A stretch of DNA of 64,000 nucleotides from Lachnospiraceae bacterium (GTDB lineage Bacteria; Bacillota; Clostridia; Lachnospirales; Lachnospiraceae), in NCBI GenBank assembly GCA_015057825.1, contig SVDN01000008.1, positions 1 to 64,000 on the forward strand, in the 5' to 3' direction. Positions 27,605 through 37,262 of the stretch are shown in pieces (positions within the stretch are counted from its first letter, which is position 1; each line of letters begins with the position of its first letter). A model generated the notes under the pieces. The model was given only the letters and a program-made list of their open reading frames with translations, did no database searches and had not been told where the DNA came from. The position numbers were made by a program, and so were the translations under genes.

Positions 27605-29929
27605 ATGTCAGATTACAGCGCAATAGCAGACAGACTTGTTTTTGGACTTGATATAGGAACAAGAAGTGTTGTAGGTAGTGTGGGCTACCTTGAGAAAAAG
27701 AAATTTAATGTTCTTGCACATTATGTTATCGAGCATGATACAAGATCAATGATAGACGGTCAGATTCATGACATTCAAAAAGTCGGAGAAACCATTTCCA
27801 AAGTTAAACGCGAATTGGAAAAGCAGCTGGAACTTCCTTTAAATGAAGTTTGCATAGCTGCTGCCGGTCGTGTCTTAAAAACCGTAACGGTTCATGCGGA
27901 AATCGACTTCGAAGAAGCAACGGTGGTTACACCGGAACATATTCATTCTTTGGATCTTGTGGGCATCGAGAATGCTTATGATGCAATACGTACAAAAGAC
28001 GGAGATGAAGAAACCGACTTCTTCTGTGTCGGCTATTCCGTTGTCAAATATTATTTAAACGATTATCAAATCAGCAATCTTGAAGGACATAAAGCAAAGA
28101 AGATTTCGGCGGATATTCTTGCAACATTTCTTCCGGACGAGGTAGTGGACAGTCTTTATGCTGCTATAGATCAGGCCGAGCTTCAGGTTGCCAATCTTAC
28201 ATTGGAGCCTATTGCGGCCATTAATGTTGCAATTCCGGAAAAATTCAGAATGCTTAATATAGCTTTGGTTGACGTTGGAGCCGGTACATCGGATATTTGC
28301 GTTACAAAAGACGGAAGCATTGTGGCTTACGGCATGATTCCAAAAGCAGGTGATGAAATAACCGATGTAATCGTTCAAAAATATCTTGTGGAATTTGCCC
28401 AGGCCGAAAAAATGAAAATCGACAGCGGCTGCAAAGAATTTGTTGAATACAGCGATATTTTGGGACTTCCTGCAAAAATCAAAGCAGAAGAAGTAATAGA
28501 ATGTTTCGAACCTGTTGTTGATAATATTACAAGCGATGTTGCCGAAAAAATCAAAGAATTAAACGGCGGTAAATCAGTAAGTGCTGTCTTTGTTGTAGGC
28601 GGTGGCGGTAAAGCAAAAGGCTTTACGGAGCATTTGGCAAAACATCTCGACATTGCGCCTGAAAGAGTTGCGCTTCGAGGTGAAGAAGTATTAGGAGACG
28701 TTGTTTTTGCATCGGATGATGTTAAAAAAGATCCTCTTCTTGTAACACCTATCGGTATTTGCCTTAATTACTTCGAACAAAAAAATAACTTTATATTCGT
28801 AAGCGTTAACGGTGAAAGAATCAAGCTTTATAACAGCAATACTCTTACCGTTGCGGATGCGGCAATACAAATCGGTTTTCCGAATGATTGCATTTTCCCT
28901 AAAACCGGTAAAGAACTCATATATTATGTAAACGGCAAAAAACGCATGAAGAGGGGAAACAGCGGAGATCCGGCTAAAATTACCATTAACGGTGAGGACG
29001 CAAATATTTATTCACCTATTGGTAAAAACAATAAAATCATTATCGAAGAATCCACTGCGGGTGCACCTGCAAGACTTAGAATAGAACAACTTCCGGAATT
29101 CACTGAAAATCTTACATTCCAAGTAAACGGAAAAGATATGGAATTTCCGAGATTTGTTAATGTTAATGATGAGCTTCAGCCGGGCTCTTATCAGATTCAA
29201 GATGGGGATGCGGTTGATTTTATAAACTACTATACCGTTGAGCAGATTTTACAATTCCTTGATATAAATCCAAGTCTTAACGATGTATATGTTAACGATA
29301 TTATTGCATCACCCGGCGATTTGGTTTATGAAGGATTCAGGCTTAAGATTGAAGTTGCCAAGGAAGAATATCATCCCGAAGACTATTATGAGCCAAAGAA
29401 AAAGGATGAAGAAAAGGCTGAAAATGCAAGCGATTCAGATGATTCTATAAAAGAATCCGATGACAAAGATGATAGCCAAAGAGAAGACGGCGATAATAAG
29501 AAGGAATCGGAAGGCAAGGATGTTAGCCAAGCAGAGGAAATAAAAGATGATTCTTCCGATGCGGAAAACAATAATGAGACTGAAAAGGTCGTAAATGAAA
29601 AGCCGGAAGAAGCTAAAGAAGTTAAAGAAGAGAAAAAATCCGATGAAATCAATCCGGATGATATAGGTGTTTATAAAGAGCCTAAATATGAAGATCCAAA
29701 CAAAGGAAAAGCGGTTAGGGCAATTAATGTTTCCGTAAACGGTGAGGCAATCGTTCTTTCAGGTAAAGCGGTTTATACCTTTGTTGATATCTTCGATCAT
29801 ATTAACTTTGATTTATCTTACAAAAAAGGTAAAACATTGGTAACAAAAATAAATGACAGCGACTGTGAATATACTCAAGTCTTAAACGATGGCGATATTG
29901 TAACCATCGAATGGAAGGATGATAAATAG
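27605..29929 (+). CDS. FtsA/PilM-like actin-fold ATPase with long acidic C-terminal extension
   Basis: This is a 774-residue protein. Residues about 10-370 form an FtsA-like ATPase core with VFGLDIGTRSVVG, DVGAGTSDICV and VFVVGGGGKAKGF. After it come beta-rich segments (about 400-590), a highly acidic low-complexity linker (about 600-700, mostly Asp, Glu, Lys and Ser), and a small terminal ubiquitin-like or SLBB-like domain (SVNGEAIVLSGKAVYTF). Classical FtsA is about 420 residues, so this is a relative with added modules, perhaps a divisome or cell-surface assembly protein. No membrane-targeting amphipathic helix is obvious at the end. GGGAGG precedes the ATG. The stop overlaps the next start. 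Confidence 0.72.
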   Translation: MSDYSAIADRLVFGLDIGTRSVVGSVGYLEKKKFNVLAHYVIEHDTRSMIDGQIHDIQKVGETISKVKRELEKQLELPLNEVCIAAAGRVLKTVTVHAEIDFEEATVVTPEHIHSLDLVGIENAYDAIRTKDGDEETDFFCVGYSVVKYYLNDYQISNLEGHKAKKISADILATFLPDEVVDSLYAAIDQAELQVANLTLEPIAAINVAIPEKFRMLNIALVDVGAGTSDICVTKDGSIVAYGMIPKAGDEITDVIVQKYLVEFAQAEKMKIDSGCKEFVEYSDILGLPAKIKAEEVIECFEPVVDNITSDVAEKIKELNGGKSVSAVFVVGGGGKAKGFTEHLAKHLDIAPERVALRGEEVLGDVVFASDDVKKDPLLVTPIGICLNYFEQKNNFIFVSVNGERIKLYNSNTLTVADAAIQIGFPNDCIFPKTGKELIYYVNGKKRMKRGNSGDPAKITINGEDANIYSPIGKNNKIIIEESTAGAPARLRIEQLPEFTENLTFQVNGKDMEFPRFVNVNDELQPGSYQIQDGDAVDFINYYTVEQILQFLDINPSLNDVYVNDIIASPGDLVYEGFRLKIEVAKEEYHPEDYYEPKKKDEEKAENASDSDDSIKESDDKDDSQREDGDNKKESEGKDVSQAEEIKDDSSDAENNNETEKVVNEKPEEAKEVKEEKKSDEINPDDIGVYKEPKYEDPNKGKAVRAINVSVNGEAIVLSGKAVYTFVDIFDHINFDLSYKKGKTLVTKINDSDCEYTQVLNDGDIVTIEWKDDK

Positions 29930-31863
29930 TGGCAAGTTTTTTGCCTATATCCAAAGAAGATTTAAAAATGCGAAACTGGGACTATGTTGATTTTGTCTAT
30001 GTTATAGGTGATGCTTATGTGGATCACCCTTCCTTCGGGCATGCAATAATCAGCAGAGTCTTGGATGCGCATGGGTATAGAGTTGCGATTATATCCCAGC
30101 CTGATTGGAAAGACAAAGAAAGCATAACTGTTTTTGGTGAGCCAAGGCTGGGTTTTTTAATATCCGCCGGAAATATGGATTCCATGGTTAATCATTATAC
30201 GGTTTCAAAAAAACGCCGTGAAAAAGATGCTTATACTCCCGGTGGTATAATGGGAAAGCGTCCCGATTATGCAACAGTTGTTTACGGTAATTTAATCAGA
30301 CAAACATACAAAAAAACGCCTATTATTATCGGTGGCGTGGAAGCCAGTCTTCGAAGGCTTGCTCATTACGATTATTGGTCCAATAGTTTAAAAAGGTCGA
30401 TTTTGCTTGACAGTGCGGCGGACATTTTAATTTACGGAATGGGCGAAAAAGCAATTGTTGAAATCGCTGATGCTTTAAATGCCGGAATCGATGTTAAGGA
30501 TATTACATATGTAAAAGGAACCGCCTATAAAACAAGCAGCCCTGTTGAAGATTTTTCGGAATCGGACGATTCTATTGTCTTATACCCATACAGCGATTTG
30601 CTTGCGGATAAGAAAAACTACGCAAAAAGCTTTTATATTCAATACCAAAACACGGATCCTTTTAATGCCAAACGCCTTATTGAGCCTTATCCTAACGGAA
30701 TAAACATTGTTGTAAACACACCTGCTATGCCCCTTACAACACAGGAATTTGATGATATATACGAATATGATTACACAAAAACATATCATCCTTCATATGA
30801 GTCTTTGGGCGGAGTGGCGGCATTATCCGAGGTTAAATTCAGCATAACAAGCAACAGAGGCTGCATCGGTGCTTGTAATTTTTGCTCTTTGAATTTCCAT
30901 CAGGGAAGAATTATTCAAGCAAGGAGTCATGAATCCATTATCAAAGAGGCAAAAGCCATGGTTAAAGATCCTGACTTTAAGGGTTATATTCATGACGTTG
31001 GAGGTCCCACGGCCAATTTCAGAAAACCGGCATGCAAAAAGCAATTGGAAAAAGGCGCCTGTAAAGATAAACAATGTCTTTTTCCCACAGCATGCAAAAA
31101 CTTGGAAGCCGATCACAAAGATTATTTAAAGTTATTGAGAGAACTTAAAGCCATAGACGGAGTGAAAAAAGTATTTATAAGATCGGGAATTCGCTTTGAC
31201 TATTTGATATATGACAAAGACGAGAGTTTCTTTAAAGAGTTGATTAAAGATCACATTAGCGGACAACTTCGTGTGGCACCGGAGCACGTATCTTCAAATG
31301 TTCTTGAAAAAATGGGAAAACCGGACCACTTGGTTTACGAAAGATTTGTAAAGCGTTTTGATGAGTTAAACAAAAAGAGCGGTAAAAAACAGTTTATTGT
31401 GCCTTATCTTATGAGTTCCCATCCGGGCTCAACCTTAAAGGATGCCGTGATTTTGGCTGAGTATTTAAGAGATATAAATCATCAACCGGAGCAGGTTCAG
31501 GATTTTTATCCAACACCTTCAACCCTTTCCACCTGTATGTATTACACAGGTCTCGATCCAAGGAATTTAAAGCCGGTTTACATTGCCAAAAATCCTCACG
31601 AAAAGGCAATGCAAAGAGCGCTTTTGCAATATAAAAATCCGGCAAACAAAGAGCTGGTTATTGAAGCTTTAAAAGCAGCCGGACGAATGGATCTTATAGG
31701 TGTTGAAAGCAAATGTCTGATTAAGACATATCATAAAAATAAATCCTCCAAAGCTAATGCAAAATCCGGTTTTTTAAAAGCAAGCGGCTCTAAGAAGAAC
31801 GCCGGAACGGATAAAAAAGTAAGCAAAAAGAAAACAATAAGAAATGTTCATAAAAAGAAATGA
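29929..31863 (+). CDS. YgiQ-family radical SAM protein
   Basis: This 644-residue protein of the YgiQ family has an N-terminal B12-binding-like/UPF0313 region and a radical SAM core with the cluster cysteines in NRGCIGACNFCSLNFHQG (about residues 310-325). It also has VRSGIRFDY-type and APEHVSSNVLEKM motifs. A Lys-rich C-terminal tail (last 45 residues) may bind nucleic acid. The reaction of this family is not established. The start is GTG, overlapping the stop of the FtsA-like gene by one base. Its own end overlaps the next gene by ATGA, so translation is coupled through the operon. Confidence 0.85.
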   Translation: MASFLPISKEDLKMRNWDYVDFVYVIGDAYVDHPSFGHAIISRVLDAHGYRVAIISQPDWKDKESITVFGEPRLGFLISAGNMDSMVNHYTVSKKRREKDAYTPGGIMGKRPDYATVVYGNLIRQTYKKTPIIIGGVEASLRRLAHYDYWSNSLKRSILLDSAADILIYGMGEKAIVEIADALNAGIDVKDITYVKGTAYKTSSPVEDFSESDDSIVLYPYSDLLADKKNYAKSFYIQYQNTDPFNAKRLIEPYPNGINIVVNTPAMPLTTQEFDDIYEYDYTKTYHPSYESLGGVAALSEVKFSITSNRGCIGACNFCSLNFHQGRIIQARSHESIIKEAKAMVKDPDFKGYIHDVGGPTANFRKPACKKQLEKGACKDKQCLFPTACKNLEADHKDYLKLLRELKAIDGVKKVFIRSGIRFDYLIYDKDESFFKELIKDHISGQLRVAPEHVSSNVLEKMGKPDHLVYERFVKRFDELNKKSGKKQFIVPYLMSSHPGSTLKDAVILAEYLRDINHQPEQVQDFYPTPSTLSTCMYYTGLDPRNLKPVYIAKNPHEKAMQRALLQYKNPANKELVIEALKAAGRMDLIGVESKCLIKTYHKNKSSKANAKSGFLKASGSKKNAGTDKKVSKKKTIRNVHKKK

Positions 31864-32864
31864 AAGAAATAGTTGTATCAAAAAATGAAGCGGGCAAGCG
31901 TTTCGATAAGCTTTTAAATACTGTTTTAAAAGAAGCGCCCACAAGCTTTATTTATAAAATGTTGAGAAAAAAGAATATTGTTTTAAATGACAAAAAGGCA
32001 AGCGGCAATGAAAAGCTTACGGAAGGAGATATTATAAAGATTTATCTTTCCGACGAAACCTTTGCAAAGTTTAGCAATGAAACAAGTCTTAAGGACGATT
32101 TTGATGCTTACAAAGTGGACTTTGAAGACTTGAATATTGTATATGAAGATAAGAATATTTTAATTGCAAACAAAGCAGCCGGACGCCTGTCCCAAAAAGC
32201 AGAAGCGGGAGATGTCTCGATTAATGAGCAAATAATTGCTTATTTGATAGATAAAGGTGAGATAAAATCGGAAAGCCTAAAAACCTTCAAACCCGGCATT
32301 TGCAACCGTTTGGACAGAAATACCAGCGGAATGATTATATTCGGTAAAACCTTGCCGGCATTGCAAAAATGCGCAGATTTATTGAAAAATCATGACTTGG
32401 ATAAGTATTATTTATGCCTTGCAAAAGGAAAAATAGATAAAGGGATGCTGATTAAGGGCTATTTAAAAAAGCTGGAGGGAAATATAGTTAAAATATCAGA
32501 GGATGAAAAGGACGGAAACTATATAGAAACATTTTACGAGCCCTTGGATACAAACGGCAAATTATCGCTTCTTAAAGTGAAACTAATCAGCGGAAAAACC
32601 CATCAAATAAGAGCTCATTTGGCATCTATAGGACATCCTATAATGGGAGATAATAAATACGGCAATAAAGAGCTAAATACCGAAGCCGCTAATAAATATA
32701 AACTTAAATATCAGCTATTGCACGCATATGAGTTGCATTTTCCCGAAATAGAGGGAGAACTATCCGATTTGTCGGATAAAAGATTAGTATGCGATATTCC
32801 AAATCAATTTAAAAGGATATTAAAAGAGGAAAAACTATGCCTACCTGGAAATCAAGGGGCCTAA
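31860..32864 (+). CDS. RluA-family rRNA/tRNA pseudouridine synthase
   Basis: This 334-residue enzyme has an N-terminal S4-like RNA-binding segment (about 1-65) and a catalytic domain with the Asp motif CNRLDRNTSGM (about residue 147) and the terminal signature HQIRAHLASIGHPIMGD. The usual HRLDR reads NRLDR here, a variant seen in clostridial RluC-like enzymes. The substrate position is not readable. It overlaps the upstream radical SAM gene by 4 bases and the downstream recU by 28 bases, so the three form a tight translationally coupled unit. Confidence 0.83.
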   Translation: MKEIVVSKNEAGKRFDKLLNTVLKEAPTSFIYKMLRKKNIVLNDKKASGNEKLTEGDIIKIYLSDETFAKFSNETSLKDDFDAYKVDFEDLNIVYEDKNILIANKAAGRLSQKAEAGDVSINEQIIAYLIDKGEIKSESLKTFKPGICNRLDRNTSGMIIFGKTLPALQKCADLLKNHDLDKYYLCLAKGKIDKGMLIKGYLKKLEGNIVKISEDEKDGNYIETFYEPLDTNGKLSLLKVKLISGKTHQIRAHLASIGHPIMGDNKYGNKELNTEAANKYKLKYQLLHAYELHFPEIEGELSDLSDKRLVCDIPNQFKRILKEEKLCLPGNQGA

Positions 32865-33379
32865 GAGGCTCCGCCTTGGAGGAAATGATTAATTATTCCA
32901 ACGAAAAATACAAAGAAAGCAAAATAGCCTTGGTTCAAAAAATACCAACCCCTATAAAGCCCATTGAAATCGATAATTCCACAAGGCATATCACTTTGGC
33001 TTATTTTGAACAAAAAAGTACCGTGGATTATATCGGTGCGGTGCAGGGCTTTCCGGTTTGTTTTGATGCAAAAGAATGCAACTCGGATACATTTGCCCTT
33101 GCAAATATACATATTCATCAGTTTGAGTTTATGGAAAGCTTTGAAAATCAAGGGGGAGTTGCCTTTATAATTTTGGATTTTACTCATCGAAACGAAATAT
33201 ATTATATTCCTTTTTCGAAAATCAAAGAGTTTTTTGATCGAATGAATTCGGGCGGGAGAAAAAGCTTTAAAATAGATGAATTAAATAAAGATTTTATCTT
33301 GCATTCCCACAGCGGAGTGCCTGTTCATTATCTTGAAGGACTTGAAAAAGACTTGGAAAGCAGGAAAAATAATAATTGA
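32837..33379 (+). CDS. recU: Holliday junction resolvase RecU
   Basis: This 180-residue RecU resolves Holliday junctions in Gram-positive recombination and segregation. It starts MPTWKSRGLRGSALEEMIN, matching the RecU N-terminus, and has the nuclease core VDYIGAVQGFPVCFDAKE (about 62-79) with the metal-binding acidic residues and Lys. The place usually held by Glu in EAKE is Asp here. AGAGGAAAAACT precedes the ATG, which lies inside the end of the upstream pseudouridine synthase gene (28-base overlap). Confidence 0.9.
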   Translation: MPTWKSRGLRGSALEEMINYSNEKYKESKIALVQKIPTPIKPIEIDNSTRHITLAYFEQKSTVDYIGAVQGFPVCFDAKECNSDTFALANIHIHQFEFMESFENQGGVAFIILDFTHRNEIYYIPFSKIKEFFDRMNSGGRKSFKIDELNKDFILHSHSGVPVHYLEGLEKDLESRKNNN

Positions 33380-33401
33380 CAAAAATGATTTAATCTGTTA
33401 G
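33373..33401 (+). promoter_or_regulatory. promoter of the his operon
   Basis: TTGACA (33373-33378), a 17-base spacer and TAGTCT (33396-33401) lie about 60 bases before hisZ. The -35 box overlaps the end of recU. A small GCAC-TAAA-GTGC hairpin follows near 33428. No T-box is seen. Confidence 0.65.
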
Positions 33402-33462
33402 TCTTGTAACGAAATAACACGTTAACGCACTAAAGTGCATGCTAAAACTACAGGTAATTGAT

Positions 33463-34647
33463 ATGGAAAATAAATTATTACACACTCCAGACGGAGTAAG
33501 GGATATTTACGGTAAAGAGTGTTCCGACAGACTATTTATACAAAAGAAAATTGATGAAATATTTGCAAAGTACGGATATAACAATATCAAAACTCCAAGT
33601 TTTGAGTTTTTCGAAGTTTTCAGCGAAGAGAGAGGAAGTGTGCCTTCCAACGACCTTTACAAATTTTTCGACAGAGAAGGAAATACCCTTGTTTTAAGAC
33701 CTGATATCACACCTTCCATTGCAAGATGTGCAAGTAAGTTCTTTTCTGACGATGAATTTCCTGTAAGACTTTGTTATTGCGGAAATATTTTCGTCAATAA
33801 TTCGGAATTTCAGGGGAAACTTAAAGAACAAACACAAGCGGGTGCTGAGCTTATATGCGATGACAGTCCTTTTGCCGATGCGGAAATGGTGGTTATGGTT
33901 ATTGAAAGCATGATTGCATCGGGACTTAAAGAATTTCAGGTAGAGCTCGGACAAGCCGGATTCTTTAAGGGAATCATCAAAGAAGCCGGTATTTCCGATG
34001 AAGTTAAACTTGAAATCATAAATTTGATTGAAAAGAAAAATCTTTTTGGAATCGAAGAGACACTTAAAAAATACGGTGTTGATGATAAATACATTAAAAT
34101 ATTCGCTAAATTGCCGGAGCTTTTCGGGGATGTAAGCGTGCTTGAATCGGCAAAAGAATTTACCGATAACGAAGATGCAATAAAAGCCATCGATAATCTT
34201 TTGGCTATATACGAAATAATCAAATCTTACGGTTTGGAATCCTACGTAAGTTTCGATCTTGGAATGTTAAGTAATTACGAATACTATACCGGCGTTATAT
34301 TTAAAGGATATACATACGGTGCCGGAGAATCGTTAGTAGGCGGCGGCAGATACAATAATCTTTTAAAACAGTTCGGCAAAGATGCTCCCGCTGTGGGATT
34401 CGGTATCAATATCGACAGACTCATGCTTGCCTTGGAACGTCAAAATATTGAGATTAACAGCGAAAGACAAAGACATCTTATTATTTTCAATGATGATAAA
34501 TTAGACGAGGCCGTTAAAACAGCAGCCGAATTAAGAAAGAAAAACGAATGCGTTCTTATGCTTTCAAGTAAACAGATTAAAGACGAAAAAGAGCTGGATT
34601 TGTATAAAGAAAGAAACAGAGTAAATTCGCTTCATAAGCTATTTTAG
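33463..34647 (+). CDS. hisZ: ATP phosphoribosyltransferase regulatory subunit HisZ
   Basis: This 394-residue protein resembles a class II histidyl-tRNA synthetase without its anticodon domain. It serves as the regulatory subunit for the short form of HisG, forming the histidine-sensitive first enzyme of the pathway. Motifs are [10 protein letters not shown] at the start, [11 protein letters not shown] near 75, and [15 protein letters not shown] near 282. The start is ATG 33463 with only a weak AGGT upstream; a longer in-frame start at 33439 is possible. It is the first gene of the his operon, 8 bases before hisG. Confidence 0.9.
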   Translation: MENKLLHTPDGVRDIYGKECSDRLFIQKKIDEIFAKYGYNNIKTPSFEFFEVFSEERGSVPSNDLYKFFDREGNTLVLRPDITPSIARCASKFFSDDEFPVRLCYCGNIFVNNSEFQGKLKEQTQAGAELICDDSPFADAEMVVMVIESMIASGLKEFQVELGQAGFFKGIIKEAGISDEVKLEIINLIEKKNLFGIEETLKKYGVDDKYIKIFAKLPELFGDVSVLESAKEFTDNEDAIKAIDNLLAIYEIIKSYGLESYVSFDLGMLSNYEYYTGVIFKGYTYGAGESLVGGGRYNNLLKQFGKDAPAVGFGINIDRLMLALERQNIEINSERQRHLIIFNDDKLDEAVKTAAELRKKNECVLMLSSKQIKDEKELDLYKERNRVNSLHKLF

Positions 34648-34655
34648 GAGGAAGT

Positions 34656-35294
34656 ATGAGATATTTAACATTCGCCCTTGCAAAAGGCAGACTTGCAAAA
34701 AAGTCTTTGGAATTATTTGAAAAACTGGGCATTACATGCGAAGAAATAAATGATGACAAAACAAGAAAACTTATTTTTGTTAATGAAGATTTAAAACTTA
34801 AATTTTTCCTAAGCAAGCCATCGGATGTGCCGACATATGTAGATTACGGCGCAGCCGATATTGGTATTGTGGGAAAAGATACCATATTAGAGGAAGGTCG
34901 AAATATTTTTGAAGTTTTGGATTTCGGATTCGGCAAATGCAGAATGTGCGTATGCGGTCCGGCCAAAAACAAAGAGCTTTTAAACAGCGGACGTCAAATA
35001 AGAGTAGCCAGCAAATACCCGAATATAGCAAAGGATTATTTCCATAATGTTAAAGGACAGACCACGGAAATCATTAAACTTAACGGTTCTGTGGAACTTG
35101 CTCCTATTGTTGGACTTTCTGATGTTATTGTGGATATTGTTGAAACAGGTTCGACTTTGAAAGAAAACGGTCTTGAAGTTTTGGAGACAATTTGTGATTT
35201 ATCAGCCAGAATGGTTGTAAATCAAGTAAGTATGAAAATGGAAAATGAGCGTATTACAAAGCTTATTAACGGTTTAAAAGAAATTATAGGATAG
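34656..35294 (+). CDS. hisG: ATP phosphoribosyltransferase catalytic subunit, short form
   Basis: This 212-residue enzyme condenses ATP and PRPP in the first step of histidine synthesis. The N-terminus [30 protein letters not shown] near residue 66 and the PRPP-binding [18 protein letters not shown] near 155 are all present. The length is that of the short form, which lacks the C-terminal allosteric domain and needs HisZ, encoded just upstream. AGGAGGAAGT precedes the ATG. Confidence 0.95.
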   Translation: MRYLTFALAKGRLAKKSLELFEKLGITCEEINDDKTRKLIFVNEDLKLKFFLSKPSDVPTYVDYGAADIGIVGKDTILEEGRNIFEVLDFGFGKCRMCVCGPAKNKELLNSGRQIRVASKYPNIAKDYFHNVKGQTTEIIKLNGSVELAPIVGLSDVIVDIVETGSTLKENGLEVLETICDLSARMVVNQVSMKMENERITKLINGLKEIIG

Positions 35295-35304
35295 GAAATG
35301 CCAT

Positions 35305-36600
35305 ATGAAAGTTGTAAGATTAGACGAAAACTCAAAAAAAGATATATTAAACGATTTGCTTAAAAGAAGTCCGAACAACTACTCCGAATACGAATCGGTG
35401 GTTAAGGATATTTGTGAAGATGTTCGTGAAAACGGAGACGAAGCCTTATTTAAATATACAAATAAATTCGACTGTGAATCCATTAATTCATCAAACGTAA
35501 AAGTAAGCAAAGAAGAAATTGAGGCAGCTTACAAAGAATTAAATGATGATGAGTTGGTTAACATAATACGTAAATCAAAGAAGAACATCTTTGATTTCCA
35601 TTCATTACAACTTCAAAAAAGCTGGTTCAATTCCAAAGAAGACGGTTCGATTCTGGGTCAAAAAGTTACTGCTTTGGAAAAAGTAGGCGTTTATGTGCCG
35701 GGCGGCAAGGCAGCATATCCGTCATCGGTTCTTATGAACATTATACCGGCCAAAGTTGCGGGAGTGGATAAAATCGTTATGACAACACCTGCGGGAAAAG
35801 ACGGTAAAATAAATCCGGTTGTTTTGGTTGCCGCAAACGAAGCCGGAGCAGATGAAATCTATAAAATAGGCGGTGCGCAAGCTATTGCATCTCTTGCCTA
35901 TGGTACGGATACAATTCCGAAAGTTGATAAAATCGTAGGTCCCGGAAACATTTTCGTTGCCCTTGCAAAACGTTTCGTTTACGGCTTTGTAAGCATTGAT
36001 TCTATTGCGGGACCAAGTGAAATTTGCGTTCTTGCGGACGAAACGGCTAATCCACGTTATATTGCGGCGGATATGTTATCCCAGGCAGAACATGACGAAC
36101 TTGCATCGGCTATACTTGTAACAACTTGTGATGAAATGGTTTCGGATGTTATTAAACATATAGAAAGCTTTACGGAAAGCCTTGAAAGAGAAAGCATTAT
36201 TAAGAAATCTCTTGAAAACTTCGGTTATATACTTGTGGCAAACGACATGGATGAAGCGGTGGCGGCCGTTAACGAAATTGCCAGCGAACATCTTGAAATC
36301 CTTACAAAAGATCCTTTCCAAACCATGACAAAGGTAAGAAATGCCGGAGCTATTTTCCTGGGAGAATATTCATCGGAGCCATTGGGAGATTATTTTGCGG
36401 GACCTAACCACGTGCTTCCTACAAACGGAACAGCCAGATTTTTCTCACCTTTAAGTGTGGATGATTTTATCAAAAAATCAAGCATCATCTCTTATTCGAG
36501 ACAGGCTTTGGAAGCTGTTCACAAAGATATTATTAAATTTGCGGAAAGCGAGCGTCTTACGGCTCACGCAAATTCTATAAAAGTAAGATTTGATGATTAA
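35305..36600 (+). CDS. hisD: histidinol dehydrogenase
   Basis: This 431-residue zinc enzyme oxidises L-histidinol to L-histidine in two NAD-dependent steps. Motifs include VPGGKAAYPSSVLMN near 132, IDSIAGPSEICVLAD near 233, the metal-binding and catalytic region SQAEHDELASA near 258, and AGPNHVLPTNGTAR near 371. The length fits the family. It follows hisG by 10 bases. Confidence 0.96.
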   Translation: MKVVRLDENSKKDILNDLLKRSPNNYSEYESVVKDICEDVRENGDEALFKYTNKFDCESINSSNVKVSKEEIEAAYKELNDDELVNIIRKSKKNIFDFHSLQLQKSWFNSKEDGSILGQKVTALEKVGVYVPGGKAAYPSSVLMNIIPAKVAGVDKIVMTTPAGKDGKINPVVLVAANEAGADEIYKIGGAQAIASLAYGTDTIPKVDKIVGPGNIFVALAKRFVYGFVSIDSIAGPSEICVLADETANPRYIAADMLSQAEHDELASAILVTTCDEMVSDVIKHIESFTESLERESIIKKSLENFGYILVANDMDEAVAAVNEIASEHLEILTKDPFQTMTKVRNAGAIFLGEYSSEPLGDYFAGPNHVLPTNGTARFFSPLSVDDFIKKSSIISYSRQALEAVHKDIIKFAESERLTAHANSIKVRFDD

Positions 36601-36674
36601 ATTCATTGTGAAAGAGATATATATAATGTTAAAATAGAAAGAGTAAAAACCAATTTTACGGGAGTTTTATTAAA

Positions 36675-37262
36675 ATGAGCAGAATAGCAACAATTAAGAG
36701 AAAAACAAAAGAAACGGACATAGAACTTACAATCAATCTTGACGGAAGCGGAAAAGCAAACGTTAATACAGGCATCGGTTTTTTCGATCACATGCTTGAA
36801 AGCTTTGCAAGACACGGCCTTTTCGATTTGGATTTGAAAGTAAAAGGCGATTTAAATGTGGATACTCACCACACGGTGGAGGATACGGGAATCGTCCTTG
36901 GTCAGGCCTTAAAAGAAGCTTTGGGAGACAAAGCCGGCATCAAACGTTTCGGAAATATGATTCTTCCTATGGATGAAAGCGTTGTTATGGCTGCGATTGA
37001 TATTTCCGGCAGACCTTATTTGATTTTTGATATTAACTTGACTGTCGAAAGAGTGGGAGATTTTGAATGCGAAATGTCAAGAGAGTTCTTTTATGCGCTT
37101 TGTGTAAATGCAGGCATTAATCTCTATCTCAAAGAGCTTGAAGGAGCTAACAATCACCACATTTTGGAAGCAACATTTAAAGCATTCGCAAAGGCTTTGG
37201 ATGAAGCTACAATGTTGGACGCTCGTATTAAAGGCGTTCCATCGACTAAGGGGGTTCTTTAA
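36675..37262 (+). CDS. hisB: imidazoleglycerol-phosphate dehydratase
   Basis: This 195-residue monofunctional dehydratase makes imidazole acetol-phosphate in histidine synthesis. The metal-binding His motifs are [17 protein letters not shown] (about 37), [11 protein letters not shown] (about 64), and [12 protein letters not shown] near 157. The length is that of the stand-alone enzyme. GGGAG precedes the ATG. Its TAA stop overlaps the ATG of the next gene (TAATG). Confidence 0.96.
   Translation: MSRIATIKRKTKETDIELTINLDGSGKANVNTGIGFFDHMLESFARHGLFDLDLKVKGDLNVDTHHTVEDTGIVLGQALKEALGDKAGIKRFGNMILPMDESVVMAAIDISGRPYLIFDINLTVERVGDFECEMSREFFYALCVNAGINLYLKELEGANNHHILEATFKAFAKALDEATMLDARIKGVPSTKGVL

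Noticed and set aside
33380..33462. possible T-box or histidine attenuator before hisZ
   Set aside because: The leader is too short, has no T-box sequence, and has no run of His codons.
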